A stretch of 64,000 nucleotides of DNA from Bdellovibrio sp. BCCA (GTDB taxonomy: Bacteria > Bdellovibrionota > Bdellovibrionia > Bdellovibrionales > Bdellovibrionaceae), in NCBI RefSeq assembly GCF_037996825.1, contig NZ_JBBNAC010000001.1:1922001-1986000 (forward strand), written 5' to 3'. This document shows, piece by piece, positions 17,678-26,602 of this stretch. The position numbers and the translations under genes are program-made. The notes beneath the pieces are model-generated. The model had not been told where the DNA came from and did not search any database. It was given only the letters and a program-made list of their open reading frames with translations. Every line of letters starts with the position of its first letter. Within the stretch, counting starts at the first letter, position 1.

Positions 17678-17744
17678 CCCCCCAAAGAACTGGTAAAATA
17701 TGTTCCAAGGAATATAACAGCACAAAGGTCGGGGCAAGCATTCA

Positions 17745-18911
17745 ATGCCAAACTTGTTAGAAAAAGAGAACTTTGACAGAGACACCAAGGTACTTTGTCC
17801 CTACAAAGATGTTTGCTCGGGATGTCAATCCTTGGAACTGTCTTACGGGGCACAGACCGACGCCAAAAAAACCCAATTATTAGAACTATTTAGGGGTCAG
17901 AACTTATCCTATTTAAAATCTTTAAAAGTGCTCTCTGCAGGGCCCGCTTATTTGCGTGACCGCTTGGATTTCAGCCTCGAAAACGGCCGCCTCGGTCTTT
18001 ACCACAAAGCCCGTCGCGAGATCGTGGACCTTGAAACTTGTGCACAACTTTCACCGACCTTACAGGAATGGCTCACAGAGTTTCGTAAAATCCAATGGCC
18101 TTTTACGAAAGGCTCCATCCGTTTGAGAGTCGGCCCTGAAGGACAAAGGGGTGTCTGGCTTGATTTCGCCAATGTCGATATTAAAACGTTGCTCGACGAG
18201 AAAAATATTCTGAGAGAACTTCAAGAAAAAGCCTTTGTTGAAATCGGACAACGTCGCAAGGTTCCCGTGTGGAATGGACAAGAGTACAAACTTCGCGATC
18301 CGGAATTAAACGTGTGGTTTCAGACATGGATGAAAGATCGCCCTGTAGATCTTTACTGTCAGGTTGCAAGCTTCACGCAGCCAAGTCTTCGCGCAAATAA
18401 GATTATTTGTGATGTGATCAACACATGGATTGAGTCTTTTCCAAAAGCGCGCCTCATTGAGTTCGGTTCTGGCATTGGAAATCTCACGCTACCAGCCTTG
18501 GCTGCGGCTGAACATCTGACAGCGTGTGAGATTGATGAATTGTCACTCGAAGGTTTACAAACAACTTTAGAAAACCTTCCACCAAGTCTGCAATCTTTGC
18601 GCGAGAAAATCGAAATTCATCGGGGAGATTTTCAGAAAAAACTAACAAAAGATTTTTCTGAGTTTGACGGTGTTTTAGCAAATCCTCCCCGTTCAGGTCT
18701 TATGGGATTTTTAAATCCTCTGGAAGAATTATCAGTGGAACAACGTCCGCCGTTTTTTATCTATATGTCATGCTTTCCCGAATCGATGGTGAAGGATTTA
18801 GAGCGCTTACAGAAATGCGGATACACAATCGAAGAATGTTTCATCGTCGATCAGTTTCCGCAAACAGCGCACTATGAAGTTTTAACTTTACTTCAAAGAA
18901 AAAAGACGTAG
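17745..18911 (+). CDS. Class I RNA m5U methyltransferase (TrmA/RlmC/RlmD family)
   Basis: 388 residues. A C-x5-C-x2-C cluster (LCPYKDVCSGC) plus a later cysteine (ETCAQL) provides the iron-sulfur site of the family. Then come the AdoMet loop EFGSGIGNLTLP, the catalytic cysteine in YMSCFPESM and a C-terminal EVLTLLQRK. Such enzymes make 5-methyluridine in rRNA or tRNA. Two departures are visible. The N-terminal TRAM domain of RlmD is missing (the cysteines begin at residue 18), and the DPPR motif reads NPPRSG. Which uridine is modified cannot be told. The gene is divergent from a secreted-protein gene and overlaps the convergent RDD gene by 24 bases. Confidence 0.82.
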   Translation: MPNLLEKENFDRDTKVLCPYKDVCSGCQSLELSYGAQTDAKKTQLLELFRGQNLSYLKSLKVLSAGPAYLRDRLDFSLENGRLGLYHKARREIVDLETCAQLSPTLQEWLTEFRKIQWPFTKGSIRLRVGPEGQRGVWLDFANVDIKTLLDEKNILRELQEKAFVEIGQRRKVPVWNGQEYKLRDPELNVWFQTWMKDRPVDLYCQVASFTQPSLRANKIICDVINTWIESFPKARLIEFGSGIGNLTLPALAAAEHLTACEIDELSLEGLQTTLENLPPSLQSLREKIEIHRGDFQKKLTKDFSEFDGVLANPPRSGLMGFLNPLEELSVEQRPPFFIYMSCFPESMVKDLERLQKCGYTIEECFIVDQFPQTAHYEVLTLLQRKKT

Positions 18912-19517
18912 ACCTGAGAAAATTCCTGGAAGGTCTCTTCCCAACGCCAAAGAAAGAATTGGCAGAGTGATAACACCTGTTAATAAAATCAAGGTGCTAC
19001 GCAAAGCCACTTTAAGAATGTAACCGGATTGCAGGCGTTCATGGGGTTGCCCCAAGCGCAGATCACAAGCCCATTCGCCGATGGTTGAACCCATAAAGCT
19101 GCGAATGGCGATCATGTAAAGCCATCCACAGACAAAGAAAACTTCAGCAAAGAAAATCAACTGATGCTGACTGTGTTTAAAGCCTCCTAAAAGCGCACCA
19201 AATGATGTTTTCACAATCATTGAAAACGCCAGAAGGAAAACACAGCTCGCCGAAACTAAAATCAAGGCATCAATAAAAGAAGCCAGCCACGACCACAAAG
19301 CCAATTTATAACCTTTGCGACGCGCAGAAGGCCCGCTGTGAAATCCTGTCCTTTCAAACTGCAAACCTTTGCGATCTCTAAAAAGGTTATTGATTTTAGA
19401 AGGCGCAGGTTCTGGACGACGACGACGGATCGCCGGGCCCCTTAACGGCACAGGGGCTTCTCTTTTTTGAGGAGCCCGCTGTGGAGTGATTTTATCGTTT
19501 TGTTTATCGATATACAT
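18888..19517 (-). CDS. RDD-family membrane protein
   Basis: 209 residues. A ~65-residue basic, proline/arginine-rich cytoplasmic tail leads into the RDD domain: a first helix with the R...D pattern (WSWLASFIDALILVSASCVFLLAF), a second helix near 'LIFFAEVFFVCGWLYM', the conserved GSTIGEWACDLRL and a third helix ending PGIFSGLRLF. RDD proteins are small integral membrane proteins, some linked to Na+/H+ exchange, most unassigned. The gene lies 21 bases downstream of the 600-residue exported protein on the same strand and probably shares its transcript. It overlaps the end of the methyltransferase gene. Confidence 0.8.
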   Translation of the reverse strand: MYIDKQNDKITPQRAPQKREAPVPLRGPAIRRRRPEPAPSKINNLFRDRKGLQFERTGFHSGPSARRKGYKLALWSWLASFIDALILVSASCVFLLAFSMIVKTSFGALLGGFKHSQHQLIFFAEVFFVCGWLYMIAIRSFMGSTIGEWACDLRLGQPHERLQSGYILKVALRSTLILLTGVITLPILSLALGRDLPGIFSGLRLFSLK

Positions 19518-19538
19518 CCGTGTCTCTTTTCAGAGAGC

Positions 19539-21341
19539 CTAGCGAACTCCGCCGGCTCTTCCTGGTTCATCCGTTTTCGTTCCACCCTCCGTCGTTGGTG
19601 TCGGAGGCGGAACTATCACTGGCGGCGTACAAACTCCGTTAATCATAGAGTTTGGAGCTGGGCATGGTGCAGGCGGCGGCGGTTCTACAACAGGTGTTGT
19701 TGGAGAAGTCGTCGCTGTTGGCTCCGGCACTGGAGCTGGTGGAACATAAGTCGGAGTTTGCGCTTTGGCTTTGTTCTTATCTTTGAACAACCACCAGAAC
19801 AAACCAAGAGCTGCAATACCCACGCCTACTGGGATGATCCAGTTTTTGTTACGACACCAGAAGCCGCAACTGTCTTCAGCTTTCTTAACATCTTTACCGC
19901 CAGGAAGGTCGCCATTGCCACCTGTCTCAACGATCATACAGATGCCGCCTTCGCCTTCTTTTTGACCTTCAGGACATTTACAGCCTTTTCTGTCAGCTGT
20001 TGGAGTTGCTCCACCTGTTTGGTCATTACATGTTTGTGTCGGAGGATCTGGCAATTTTCCTGGAGGTGTTACCGGCTCCGGATTTACCGCGAATGTTTCC
20101 AAAGCAATCATACGAGTTTGAAGTTCACGACAAGCGCTGTCTTGTTCTTCACGAGCCTTTTTGATGTCCTTCAGCGGCACCATATTACATTTTGCATTGG
20201 CATCGTTGAGCATGTCTCTAAGCTCAGTCAAGAATGGATCAATTTCGCCTTTTTGCGACTCAGGAATTTTGCCTTCTTCATTCAATTTCAAATCAACTTT
20301 TTTTCCTGCCGCGTGCTCAAGGTAAGATTCAATAATGCGTTTTTTATCCTGTGGAGTTCCCACCGGAGACATCTTGTTACAGTTTGCCGTCGCGTATTTC
20401 ATTTCAGATTGACCAACGCAATAAGAAGCGCCGCCCGCTTTGAAACCGTAAACCAACGGATTACAAGCCACCTGATTACCTGAGCAGCTACCACGGCGGG
20501 CTTCCATCTGACCGCGAAGATCCGCGTTCAAAGCGCCCCCTTTTTTCTCACTGCCGCAAGAGTCGTCTTTACCGTATTTAGAGATGTAACCTGCGATGAT
20601 ACAGTTTTGTCCCGTCAAGGCACCTGCATAAGCTGTGTCTCCGAACAAGACTTGCAGAACGTACTCGTATTTGTTTTCTGCAGAATAAGAAGCACGATAT
20701 TTGTTTCTTACTTGAAGAACTTTATCAGCGGCTTCCATCGCCATACGCATGCGAACCATGTACTCCGCTCTTTGACGTGGGCTGAGTTGTTTATACTCAG
20801 TCCATGACAAGACAGAATTATTGCTCACGCGGCCTTGTTTTCCTGTTTTCAAAGCTTTATTGATCGCTGGATCTTCTTTAGCTAATCTTCCAGCCACGTT
20901 GTTGAAGCTGTTGTAGTTCATCAATTCTTTTTTCGTGAAAGACACACCGTTAACTTTAAGCGGCTTGTCTTCATCACCCGTGTAAGTCAAAGTCGCTGAT
21001 TGACCGTCTTTTGTGAGAGTCAAACGCACCTGCTCATTGCCATCAGAATCTTTGAAGCTTGTCGCTTCAATGTTTGGCATAAGTTCATTGCGGTTCAAAC
21101 GAACCCATTCATCCATTTGTGTCTGCAATTTATCTGGATAAACGTGACGAACCATTTTCCAGTATTCGCCCACAGTCATTTTCTTTGTCGTGAGACCTGT
21201 TTCTTTCAAATATTGATTGATCAATTTCTTTTGCGAAGCTGCTGCTGCGCCTTCTGCCAACGGAGAAATGCACATCGTAACGACGGAAATCCCGGCAGCG
21301 AAATTTTTAAAGAAAGAAAAAGGTTTCAACTTCCATTTCAT
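19539..21341 (-). CDS. Large exported protein with C-terminal anchor and proline-rich tail, unknown
   Basis: 600 residues. A signal-type N-terminus is followed by about 450 residues that include a cysteine-rich central region (TGQNC, DDSCGS, RRGSCSGNQVAC, SYCVGQ, ANCNKM, AKCNM, DSACRE) that would be disulfide-bonded. After a further Cys/Gly stretch (GCKCPEGQKEGEGGIC) comes one membrane helix (NWIIPVGVGIAALGLFWWLF) and a long proline/threonine tail (PPAPVPEP..., PPPPAPCPAP...). No named family. The design, a soluble bridged body, a membrane span and a flexible tail, suggests an envelope-spanning protein. It shares strand with the PilZ protein gene upstream. Confidence 0.7.
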   Translation of the reverse strand: MKWKLKPFSFFKNFAAGISVVTMCISPLAEGAAAASQKKLINQYLKETGLTTKKMTVGEYWKMVRHVYPDKLQTQMDEWVRLNRNELMPNIEATSFKDSDGNEQVRLTLTKDGQSATLTYTGDEDKPLKVNGVSFTKKELMNYNSFNNVAGRLAKEDPAINKALKTGKQGRVSNNSVLSWTEYKQLSPRQRAEYMVRMRMAMEAADKVLQVRNKYRASYSAENKYEYVLQVLFGDTAYAGALTGQNCIIAGYISKYGKDDSCGSEKKGGALNADLRGQMEARRGSCSGNQVACNPLVYGFKAGGASYCVGQSEMKYATANCNKMSPVGTPQDKKRIIESYLEHAAGKKVDLKLNEEGKIPESQKGEIDPFLTELRDMLNDANAKCNMVPLKDIKKAREEQDSACRELQTRMIALETFAVNPEPVTPPGKLPDPPTQTCNDQTGGATPTADRKGCKCPEGQKEGEGGICMIVETGGNGDLPGGKDVKKAEDSCGFWCRNKNWIIPVGVGIAALGLFWWLFKDKNKAKAQTPTYVPPAPVPEPTATTSPTTPVVEPPPPAPCPAPNSMINGVCTPPVIVPPPTPTTEGGTKTDEPGRAGGVR

Positions 21342-21404
21342 AACGACCTCATGCTTTTGAGTCTTTTCGGTACACTTTTTAAAAAACTTAACAAGAACCC
21401 GGAC

Positions 21405-22148
21405 TTATCCCGGAGATTCGTTCGATGTCTCAATTTGAGATCGAAACCAGTCCAAAAGATAGCTTCGATCTCTTTGCTCCAGCTCTTTAAATTTCAATCG
21501 CAAGACATTATCGCGATACTCAACCACCCTAGCCTTGACCTTGATATTGCGAATCTTAGGAAAGATCACGTCCACATACCTAAGCTCTTTGGAAGTGCCT
21601 TCCATGTCCCGCTTTAAAAGCACACGCGTGCCCGCGATAGAAATTGATTCCGTCACACCTTCAAAAATATCCTGACCGACGATGTTTACAGGCGTACGGA
21701 ACTCATAACGATGTGCTGTTGGGAAAAGCCAACGAGCACGACGGTCCAAGTAAGGAAAACGGAAATAAAACGCCAGAATCAAAATCGCAATGGTCACAAG
21801 ACTTGAAAAAACAAGCTGCCATTGGGCGAAGGATCCCTCGTGAGAAAGATCATGAGAAAAGAAACGATAAGCATTGATCAATAGAACAAGACTCAAAGAG
21901 ACAATCGCCAGTGACCATGACGTTTTATGGGGACGAAACAGCAATAAACCTGTCAGGAACAAAAGACTCAGCCACAACCAATCCAGCGCTGAAACACTCT
22001 GCAAGAATGCAAAAAGAACGGAAGGTTCATACCACCCAGACACACCACTTCCGGCAAAGCTGATCAGCAAATTTCCCAAAGGGGCGAGAATAAAAAGAAA
22101 AGCTAAAAGAAAAACCCCTGTGGGTCTTTTCAGCTCCGCCTGTGTCAT
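21405..22148 (-). CDS. Membrane protein with C-terminal PilZ-like domain
   Basis: 247 residues, starting behind GGAGG. Four hydrophobic helices occupy the first ~125 residues. The cytoplasmic C-terminal part begins with RRARWLFP and contains an R-x-x-x-R (RYEFR) followed 20 residues on by S-I-S-I-A-G. In PilZ domains the equivalent is [D/N]-x-S-x-x-G. The RxxxR half is intact, but the D/N is Ser here, so cyclic-di-GMP binding may be altered. The further beta pattern (RYVDVIFPKIRN, KARVVEYRDNVLRLKF) agrees with the PilZ barrel. Bdellovibrio carries many PilZ proteins, which fits. Confidence 0.65.
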   Translation of the reverse strand: MTQAELKRPTGVFLLAFLFILAPLGNLLISFAGSGVSGWYEPSVLFAFLQSVSALDWLWLSLLFLTGLLLFRPHKTSWSLAIVSLSLVLLINAYRFFSHDLSHEGSFAQWQLVFSSLVTIAILILAFYFRFPYLDRRARWLFPTAHRYEFRTPVNIVGQDIFEGVTESISIAGTRVLLKRDMEGTSKELRYVDVIFPKIRNIKVKARVVEYRDNVLRLKFKELEQRDRSYLLDWFRSQIETSNESPG

Positions 22149-22238
22149 TCAACCTCCACACCTGATGCTAAACGAAACAGGCTTGAGTGAGGATGAATTT
22201 TGCGCGAGCTAGACCTTAGCTAGGGGTTTATCGAACGA

Positions 22239-22901
22239 TTAATTTCTTTTAGCCGGGATGGAGATCGTTGTTCTGCCATCATCGCTCTTGTCGTCTGTGG
22301 TCATTTTGCAAATTTCAACAAGCGTGTTTTCTTGAACTAAAGAATAAATATCTGCGATCTGTTCGTTCGTCACCGCCACACAGCCGCGCGTCCAGTTCAT
22401 GGGATGAATCGCACCGACCACCTGACGTTTTCTATCATCACTTGGAAGACCATGAATCATAATGTCGCCGCCCGCAGACTTGCCTTGGGCTTTGGCGAAT
22501 TCTACGTCCTTCTTGTTAGGATAAGAAACGTGAAGAGCTTTGGTGTATTCACTTTGTGGATTTTTATAATCGACATAGTAAATACCTTCAGGAGTTTTTC
22601 CGTCTCCTTCAAACTGTTTGTGACCGACGGGATTTGAACCGAAAGCCACCGGATAAACTCTGAGCATTGTTTCACCGGAAATCAGATAAAGCTCTTTGCG
22701 GTCTTTAGAAACCACGATGCGCTCGATTTTAAGACCTTCATCTTTGATTCTTTGTACAGACTCTCTAGAGCGATCTAAGAGCTTGTCCACCTTTGTGATA
22801 TCATCACAGAATTGGTAGTTCTTATCCGCAGCTTTAGAGCCGGCAAATACGTTGGCAGAGAACAAGCTAATAGTTAGAATTGTAAGTAGAGAGTTTTTCA
22901 T
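22239..22901 (-). CDS. L,D-transpeptidase (YkuD family)
   Basis: 220 residues with a signal peptide ending at VFA. The YkuD domain spans roughly residues 60-195: KELYLISGETMLRVYPVAFG, GDGKTPEGIYYV, IMIHGLPSD with His150, and the nucleophile motif T-R-G-C174-V-A-V. The usual SHGC is TRGC, a tolerated variant. L,D-transpeptidases exchange peptidoglycan cross-links or attach D-amino acids and proteins to the wall. In Bdellovibrio this family modifies self or prey wall during invasion. An NlpC/P60 lipoprotein gene is its immediate neighbour on the same strand. Confidence 0.85.
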   Translation of the reverse strand: MKNSLLTILTISLFSANVFAGSKAADKNYQFCDDITKVDKLLDRSRESVQRIKDEGLKIERIVVSKDRKELYLISGETMLRVYPVAFGSNPVGHKQFEGDGKTPEGIYYVDYKNPQSEYTKALHVSYPNKKDVEFAKAQGKSAGGDIMIHGLPSDDRKRQVVGAIHPMNWTRGCVAVTNEQIADIYSLVQENTLVEICKMTTDDKSDDGRTTISIPAKRN

Positions 22902-22995
22902 GGATTGAATTTATATCACAGGCCCAAGACTTTCGCACCGACTTACAAATTAAATTTTTTCGTGATGTTTTCTCTCTGCCAAAGACAAATAAAAA

Positions 22996-23019
22996 GGTCC
23001 CTGTGTTTCCACAGAGACC
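22996..23019 (-). terminator. Rho-independent terminator of the NlpC/P60 gene
   Basis: Minus strand: GGTCTCTGTG pairs with CACAGGGACC (one G-U) around GAAA, followed by TTTTTATTT. It lies 39 bases after the stop of the gene ending at 23058 and isolates it from the L,D-transpeptidase gene. Confidence 0.85.
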
Positions 23020-23057
23020 CTGTTTGTCACTTGTGTCTGAAAGTTCGTCAGCCGTTT

Positions 23058-24605
23058 TTATCGAACAAACGAAGAGCATGATTGGATACAGCTTTCACGA
23101 GCCATTTTCACTCGAGGAGCCATGCACTCTGGAGTACCCTTGTGGCGCACAACAGAGAGTGTTCCTACGTTTGGCGTATAGGTCTTTCCAGTGACCTTCG
23201 CCATGCATGCATAGTACGCGTACTTCTCAAGACCCATTTTCATCTTACTGCTTGTTGGCAGATAATTGCGAGCTTCATAGTAGTTAATACCAATACCACC
23301 TTTGCTTGGAGCGCTTTGCGCAACTACAAAATTGAAGCTATCTGAAGTGATCTTCTTGCAGTCCGCTTCTGTTTTCGCCGAAGCAATACCGAATGGATCC
23401 GTTCCTACTTTATCGATCAAAAGAACGTGTCCGTAGACCGCAACGATATCTCCCGCTTTCATGGAAGTCGCTGGTGTTACAGAAATTTTATTTAAACACG
23501 TCAGACCGTTATCTTGAGGCTCTACGTAAGAGCTAGATCCCCACGCCCAAGAGTCCGAAGCTTTTAGAGCGCGGCCGGCTTTGAGTCTGAGTCCTGCTGT
23601 CGCCATGGATGTGAAGACATATCCTGAGCAATCGATACCAAGAACGCTTGTACCATCTCCATTGTCTTTGAATAAATCAATAGGAGAATCCGTCGCTGTT
23701 GTAGCGTAAGGTTTTCCACCGTAATCATAGATCAATGGATTGCTGCGAACATTGAAGCAGCCTTGTCCGTAAGAACTCATGTCACGAATATAGTAGTGCG
23801 TGCTTTGCACCTTGGAAAGGCTTGCGATCATACGCTTGCTACCAACGCCATCGGAATGTTTACCGACGATGCTAATACCTTGCACTTCAGGAGTTTGATC
23901 ATTCATCGATGGAAGTTGAATGCTTTGGCAGCTTTGATAAGCCGTCGCAAAAGCCCAACGACCACCAAAAACCGACAAAGGTGTTCCTGAATTCAAAGCT
24001 TGTTGCTTGTGATATTCATAATCACGATTCGGTTCTGGCTGGGTTGGCGTTTCCGTCTCTGTTGTTGGCGTTGTCGGTGTCACACCTGCCGTTGAGTTGC
24101 CGTCACCAGAAGAGGCTGGGCAATTGAGTTCAAATGACTGAACTGTTTTTTGAAGCTGGTTGAAATTACCGCGCACTTTATCCTGCATGTAGGAACGGAA
24201 AACCGTTGTACGGTCTCCAACGTCGATCGCTGACAAAAGAATCAAAAGTTGTTCCGGTGTTTCAACGCGTTCTCCTTGCGGAGCTTCAGATAGAAGTGAA
24301 TCCACCAATTGGTCAAGATCGCCGGAAAGACGCTTCACATCACTGGAAGTCAGTTGCGGATTTTGTTCGGCAAGCTTATCCACCTGATCATGCATAGCCT
24401 GCTTCATGGTGTCGGCCGTGGGAATGGATTTTTGCTCCAAAAGATAGGTTTTAAGGCCGTCCCAGAGCTTTGTTTCCAATTCCTTGTCCTTACACGCGAT
24501 GTCTTGCACCGTTTGTGAAGCAATGTTGTTTGCAGCTTCGTATCCTTGCGGAGCGCAAGCTGTCATCATCATCCCTAAAGCGAAGTATAAACTGTGTTTT
24601 TTCAT
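23058..24605 (-). CDS. NlpC/P60-like lipoprotein with C-terminal peptidase domain
   Basis: 515 residues from the ATG at 24605, chosen because it starts a lipoprotein signal with lipobox MTAC (Cys17). A helical region (about 20-165) precedes a Thr/Pro linker (TTPTTETETPTQPEPN). The C-terminal part holds the NlpC/P60 catalytic cysteine in D-C326-S-G-Y-V and the matching histidine in AVYGHVLLID. Family members cut the gamma-D-Glu to diaminopimelate bond or related peptidoglycan links. The catalytic domain is larger than usual, with several extra cysteines. It likely acts on wall peptides in the periplasm of self or prey. The ribosome site is poor (AAAGAC). Confidence 0.72.
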   Translation of the reverse strand: MKKHSLYFALGMMMTACAPQGYEAANNIASQTVQDIACKDKELETKLWDGLKTYLLEQKSIPTADTMKQAMHDQVDKLAEQNPQLTSSDVKRLSGDLDQLVDSLLSEAPQGERVETPEQLLILLSAIDVGDRTTVFRSYMQDKVRGNFNQLQKTVQSFELNCPASSGDGNSTAGVTPTTPTTETETPTQPEPNRDYEYHKQQALNSGTPLSVFGGRWAFATAYQSCQSIQLPSMNDQTPEVQGISIVGKHSDGVGSKRMIASLSKVQSTHYYIRDMSSYGQGCFNVRSNPLIYDYGGKPYATTATDSPIDLFKDNGDGTSVLGIDCSGYVFTSMATAGLRLKAGRALKASDSWAWGSSSYVEPQDNGLTCLNKISVTPATSMKAGDIVAVYGHVLLIDKVGTDPFGIASAKTEADCKKITSDSFNFVVAQSAPSKGGIGINYYEARNYLPTSSKMKMGLEKYAYYACMAKVTGKTYTPNVGTLSVVRHKGTPECMAPRVKMARESCIQSCSSFVR

Positions 24606-24685
24606 GCTGTCTTTATCGGCAGCTTCGAGGACACAGATTACACTCCTCACAAATTTTAGACTCGACTAGACTAAAAAATAGTCAC

Positions 24686-24691
24686 TATAAT
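24686..24691 (+). promoter_or_regulatory. -10 element upstream of mscS
   Basis: A perfect TATAAT lies 26 bases before the mscS ATG, in the gap between divergent genes. The -35 region at the right distance (CGACTA) is poor, so a promoter with an activator or an extended spacer is possible. Confidence 0.4.
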
Positions 24692-24716
24692 AGGACTTTA
24701 AGAGGACTCAAATACC

Positions 24717-25772
24717 ATGGCAGAAAAGTTTATCAAAATTCAAGCACTCTATGGGCTTTTAGAGCTAGAACCCTTCATACTTTTGGGCTGTTTGATCGCC
24801 ATCACTTGGGTGTTTTATAAGTTCTTCCTTCGCGAAGCGAGCGAGGAAAGACATCGCAGTCTGCGCAATCATTTTAGAACTCTGCTTCGTCATTACGTCG
24901 TTCTGAGCTTTTTATTTCTGGTTTTTATCTTCTTACAAACTTCCGAACCGCAATTGGGAAATCTTGCTAAGGTCACACCTTATGTGGCGCTCGTGACTTT
25001 CATTTGGGGCAACGTTGTTTTCGTTAAGACCTCGCGCTTGATTGTTTTGCAGTATTTGTTCTTGGGCTCAATGAAGCACGGCGTGCCTTTGCTTCTGGTG
25101 AACATCTTCTCTTTGATTCTTTCCATTGTGCTTTTATTCTGGGGCATCACTCATGTCTTTGGATTGGAAGTCGGGCCTCTTCTTGCGACATCAGCGGCCG
25201 CTTCCGTGATTCTGGGTTTGGCGCTGCAAGACACGTTGGGAAATCTCTTTGCGGGGATTTCTTTACAGGTTGATCGCAACTTTGAAATCGGTGATTGGCT
25301 TGAAATCGTGAGTGGGATTCAAAAAACCACAGGTCAGGTGCGTGAGATCACTTGGCGCTCCACAACTCTGGTTGGTTTTTCAGATGAGTTGATCACTTTG
25401 CCGAATCGTTTTATGGCCAATGCGACGATTTCAAACTTCTCCCCGCCCGAAAATCCGATTGTTCGTCGTCAGATCTTCCGTTTGGCTTACGGGGAGAATG
25501 TCGAGCATGCAAAACAGATTTTGGAGCGCACCGTAGCGGGAATTGGCGAAATTCGCGGCATTCCAGCGCCTTGGGCTTACGTGAGCGATACCAATGAACA
25601 CTGGATTGAAGTGAAAATTATTTATTTTATTGATAACTACGGATCGCAATTCAATATCGGTGACAAGGTGTATGTCCGTGGTGTCGAGGCTTTACGTGCT
25701 GCGGGCCTTAAATTAGCTCGACAAACCTTTGAGATTTCAGATAAAAGGGCTCTTCCTGTGGAGCCGACATGA
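24717..25772 (+). CDS. mscS: Mechanosensitive channel of small conductance (MscS family)
   Basis: 351 residues. Several hydrophobic helices lead to the pore helix and neck motif GLALQDTLGNLFAGISL, followed by VDRNFEIGDWLEI and the beta domain with TGQVREITWRSTTLVGF and PNRFMANATISNF. This is the canonical MscS core, which opens under membrane tension to release solutes. The N-terminal half is longer than in E. coli MscS (286 residues), with about two extra helices. The stop overlaps the next start by four bases (ATGA), so ttcA is translationally coupled. Confidence 0.88.
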   Translation: MAEKFIKIQALYGLLELEPFILLGCLIAITWVFYKFFLREASEERHRSLRNHFRTLLRHYVVLSFLFLVFIFLQTSEPQLGNLAKVTPYVALVTFIWGNVVFVKTSRLIVLQYLFLGSMKHGVPLLLVNIFSLILSIVLLFWGITHVFGLEVGPLLATSAAASVILGLALQDTLGNLFAGISLQVDRNFEIGDWLEIVSGIQKTTGQVREITWRSTTLVGFSDELITLPNRFMANATISNFSPPENPIVRRQIFRLAYGENVEHAKQILERTVAGIGEIRGIPAPWAYVSDTNEHWIEVKIIYFIDNYGSQFNIGDKVYVRGVEALRAAGLKLARQTFEISDKRALPVEPT

Positions 25773-26602
25773 CAGTAGATTTCGAAAATCCTTTAGCTAT
25801 TAAAATTCGTAAACAGATCGTCCAAGCTCTGAACGACTTCAATATGATTGAAGACGGAGACAAGATCATGGTTTGCGTTTCTGGCGGAAAGGATTCGAGC
25901 ATTCTCTTGGCTTTACTTACGGAAATTCAGCGCCGTTCGGAAAGAAAATTTCATCTTGAAGCTGCGATCTTGGATCAAAAGCAACCGGGCTTTGATGCTG
26001 CAAAATTTAAATCCTGGGTTGAAAGTCTTGGCGTAAAACTTCACGTTATCGAAAAAGATACTTACTCGATTGTGAAAGAAAAAGTGCAAGGCGGAACCTA
26101 CTGTTCGCTTTGCTCCCGTCTGCGTCGCGCGATTTTGTATGATTTCGCTTACGACAATGGATTTACGAAATTAGCTTTAGGTCACCATCGCGATGACGTT
26201 GTTCACACGGCTCTCTTGAATCTTTTCTATGTTGGAACAACGGCGAGCATGCCACCGAAACTTCGCTCCGATGATGAACGAAATATTTTGGTTCGTCCTT
26301 TGTGTTACGTTTCAGAGAGAGAAATCGAAGAACTTGCGACGATCTGGGCTTTCCCGGTGATTCCATGCAATCTTTGCGGATCGCAAGATGGACTTAAACG
26401 CCAAAGAGTGAAGAAACTTGTTCGAGACCTCGAAAAAGAGATCCCTAACATTTACGCTTCTATTCAAACAGCGATGTCCAACGTGAAACCTAGCCAGATG
26501 ATGGATCAAAATCTTTGGGATTTTAAAAATCTTAAGGCAGAACCTTCTTCACCGCAGGACGCTCACTCACCTTCTGAACCCAGCGAAGAACTGAAGGTTT
26601 AG
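25769..26602 (+). CDS. ttcA: tRNA 2-thiocytidine synthetase TtcA
   Basis: 277 residues with the PP-loop SGGKDS (VCVSGGKDSS), the C-x-x-C iron-sulfur/thiol pair (CSLC, near residue 113) and a second CNLC, plus LGHHRDD and QRVKKLVRDLE. TtcA thiolates cytidine 32 in several tRNAs, using ATP and an iron-sulfur cluster. Length is within the family range (about 270-310), and the C-terminal tail is acidic and serine-rich. It overlaps mscS by four bases and the convergent glutathione transferase gene by 71 bases. Confidence 0.9.
   Translation: MTVDFENPLAIKIRKQIVQALNDFNMIEDGDKIMVCVSGGKDSSILLALLTEIQRRSERKFHLEAAILDQKQPGFDAAKFKSWVESLGVKLHVIEKDTYSIVKEKVQGGTYCSLCSRLRRAILYDFAYDNGFTKLALGHHRDDVVHTALLNLFYVGTTASMPPKLRSDDERNILVRPLCYVSEREIEELATIWAFPVIPCNLCGSQDGLKRQRVKKLVRDLEKEIPNIYASIQTAMSNVKPSQMMDQNLWDFKNLKAEPSSPQDAHSPSEPSEELKV

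Noticed and set aside
19467-20483. A 338-codon open frame on the plus strand antisense to the 600-residue exported protein
   Set aside because: Its translation is rich in Cys, Phe, Arg and Trp with no recognisable fold, it has no ribosome site, and the opposite strand has a signal peptide, membrane helix and good codon pattern.
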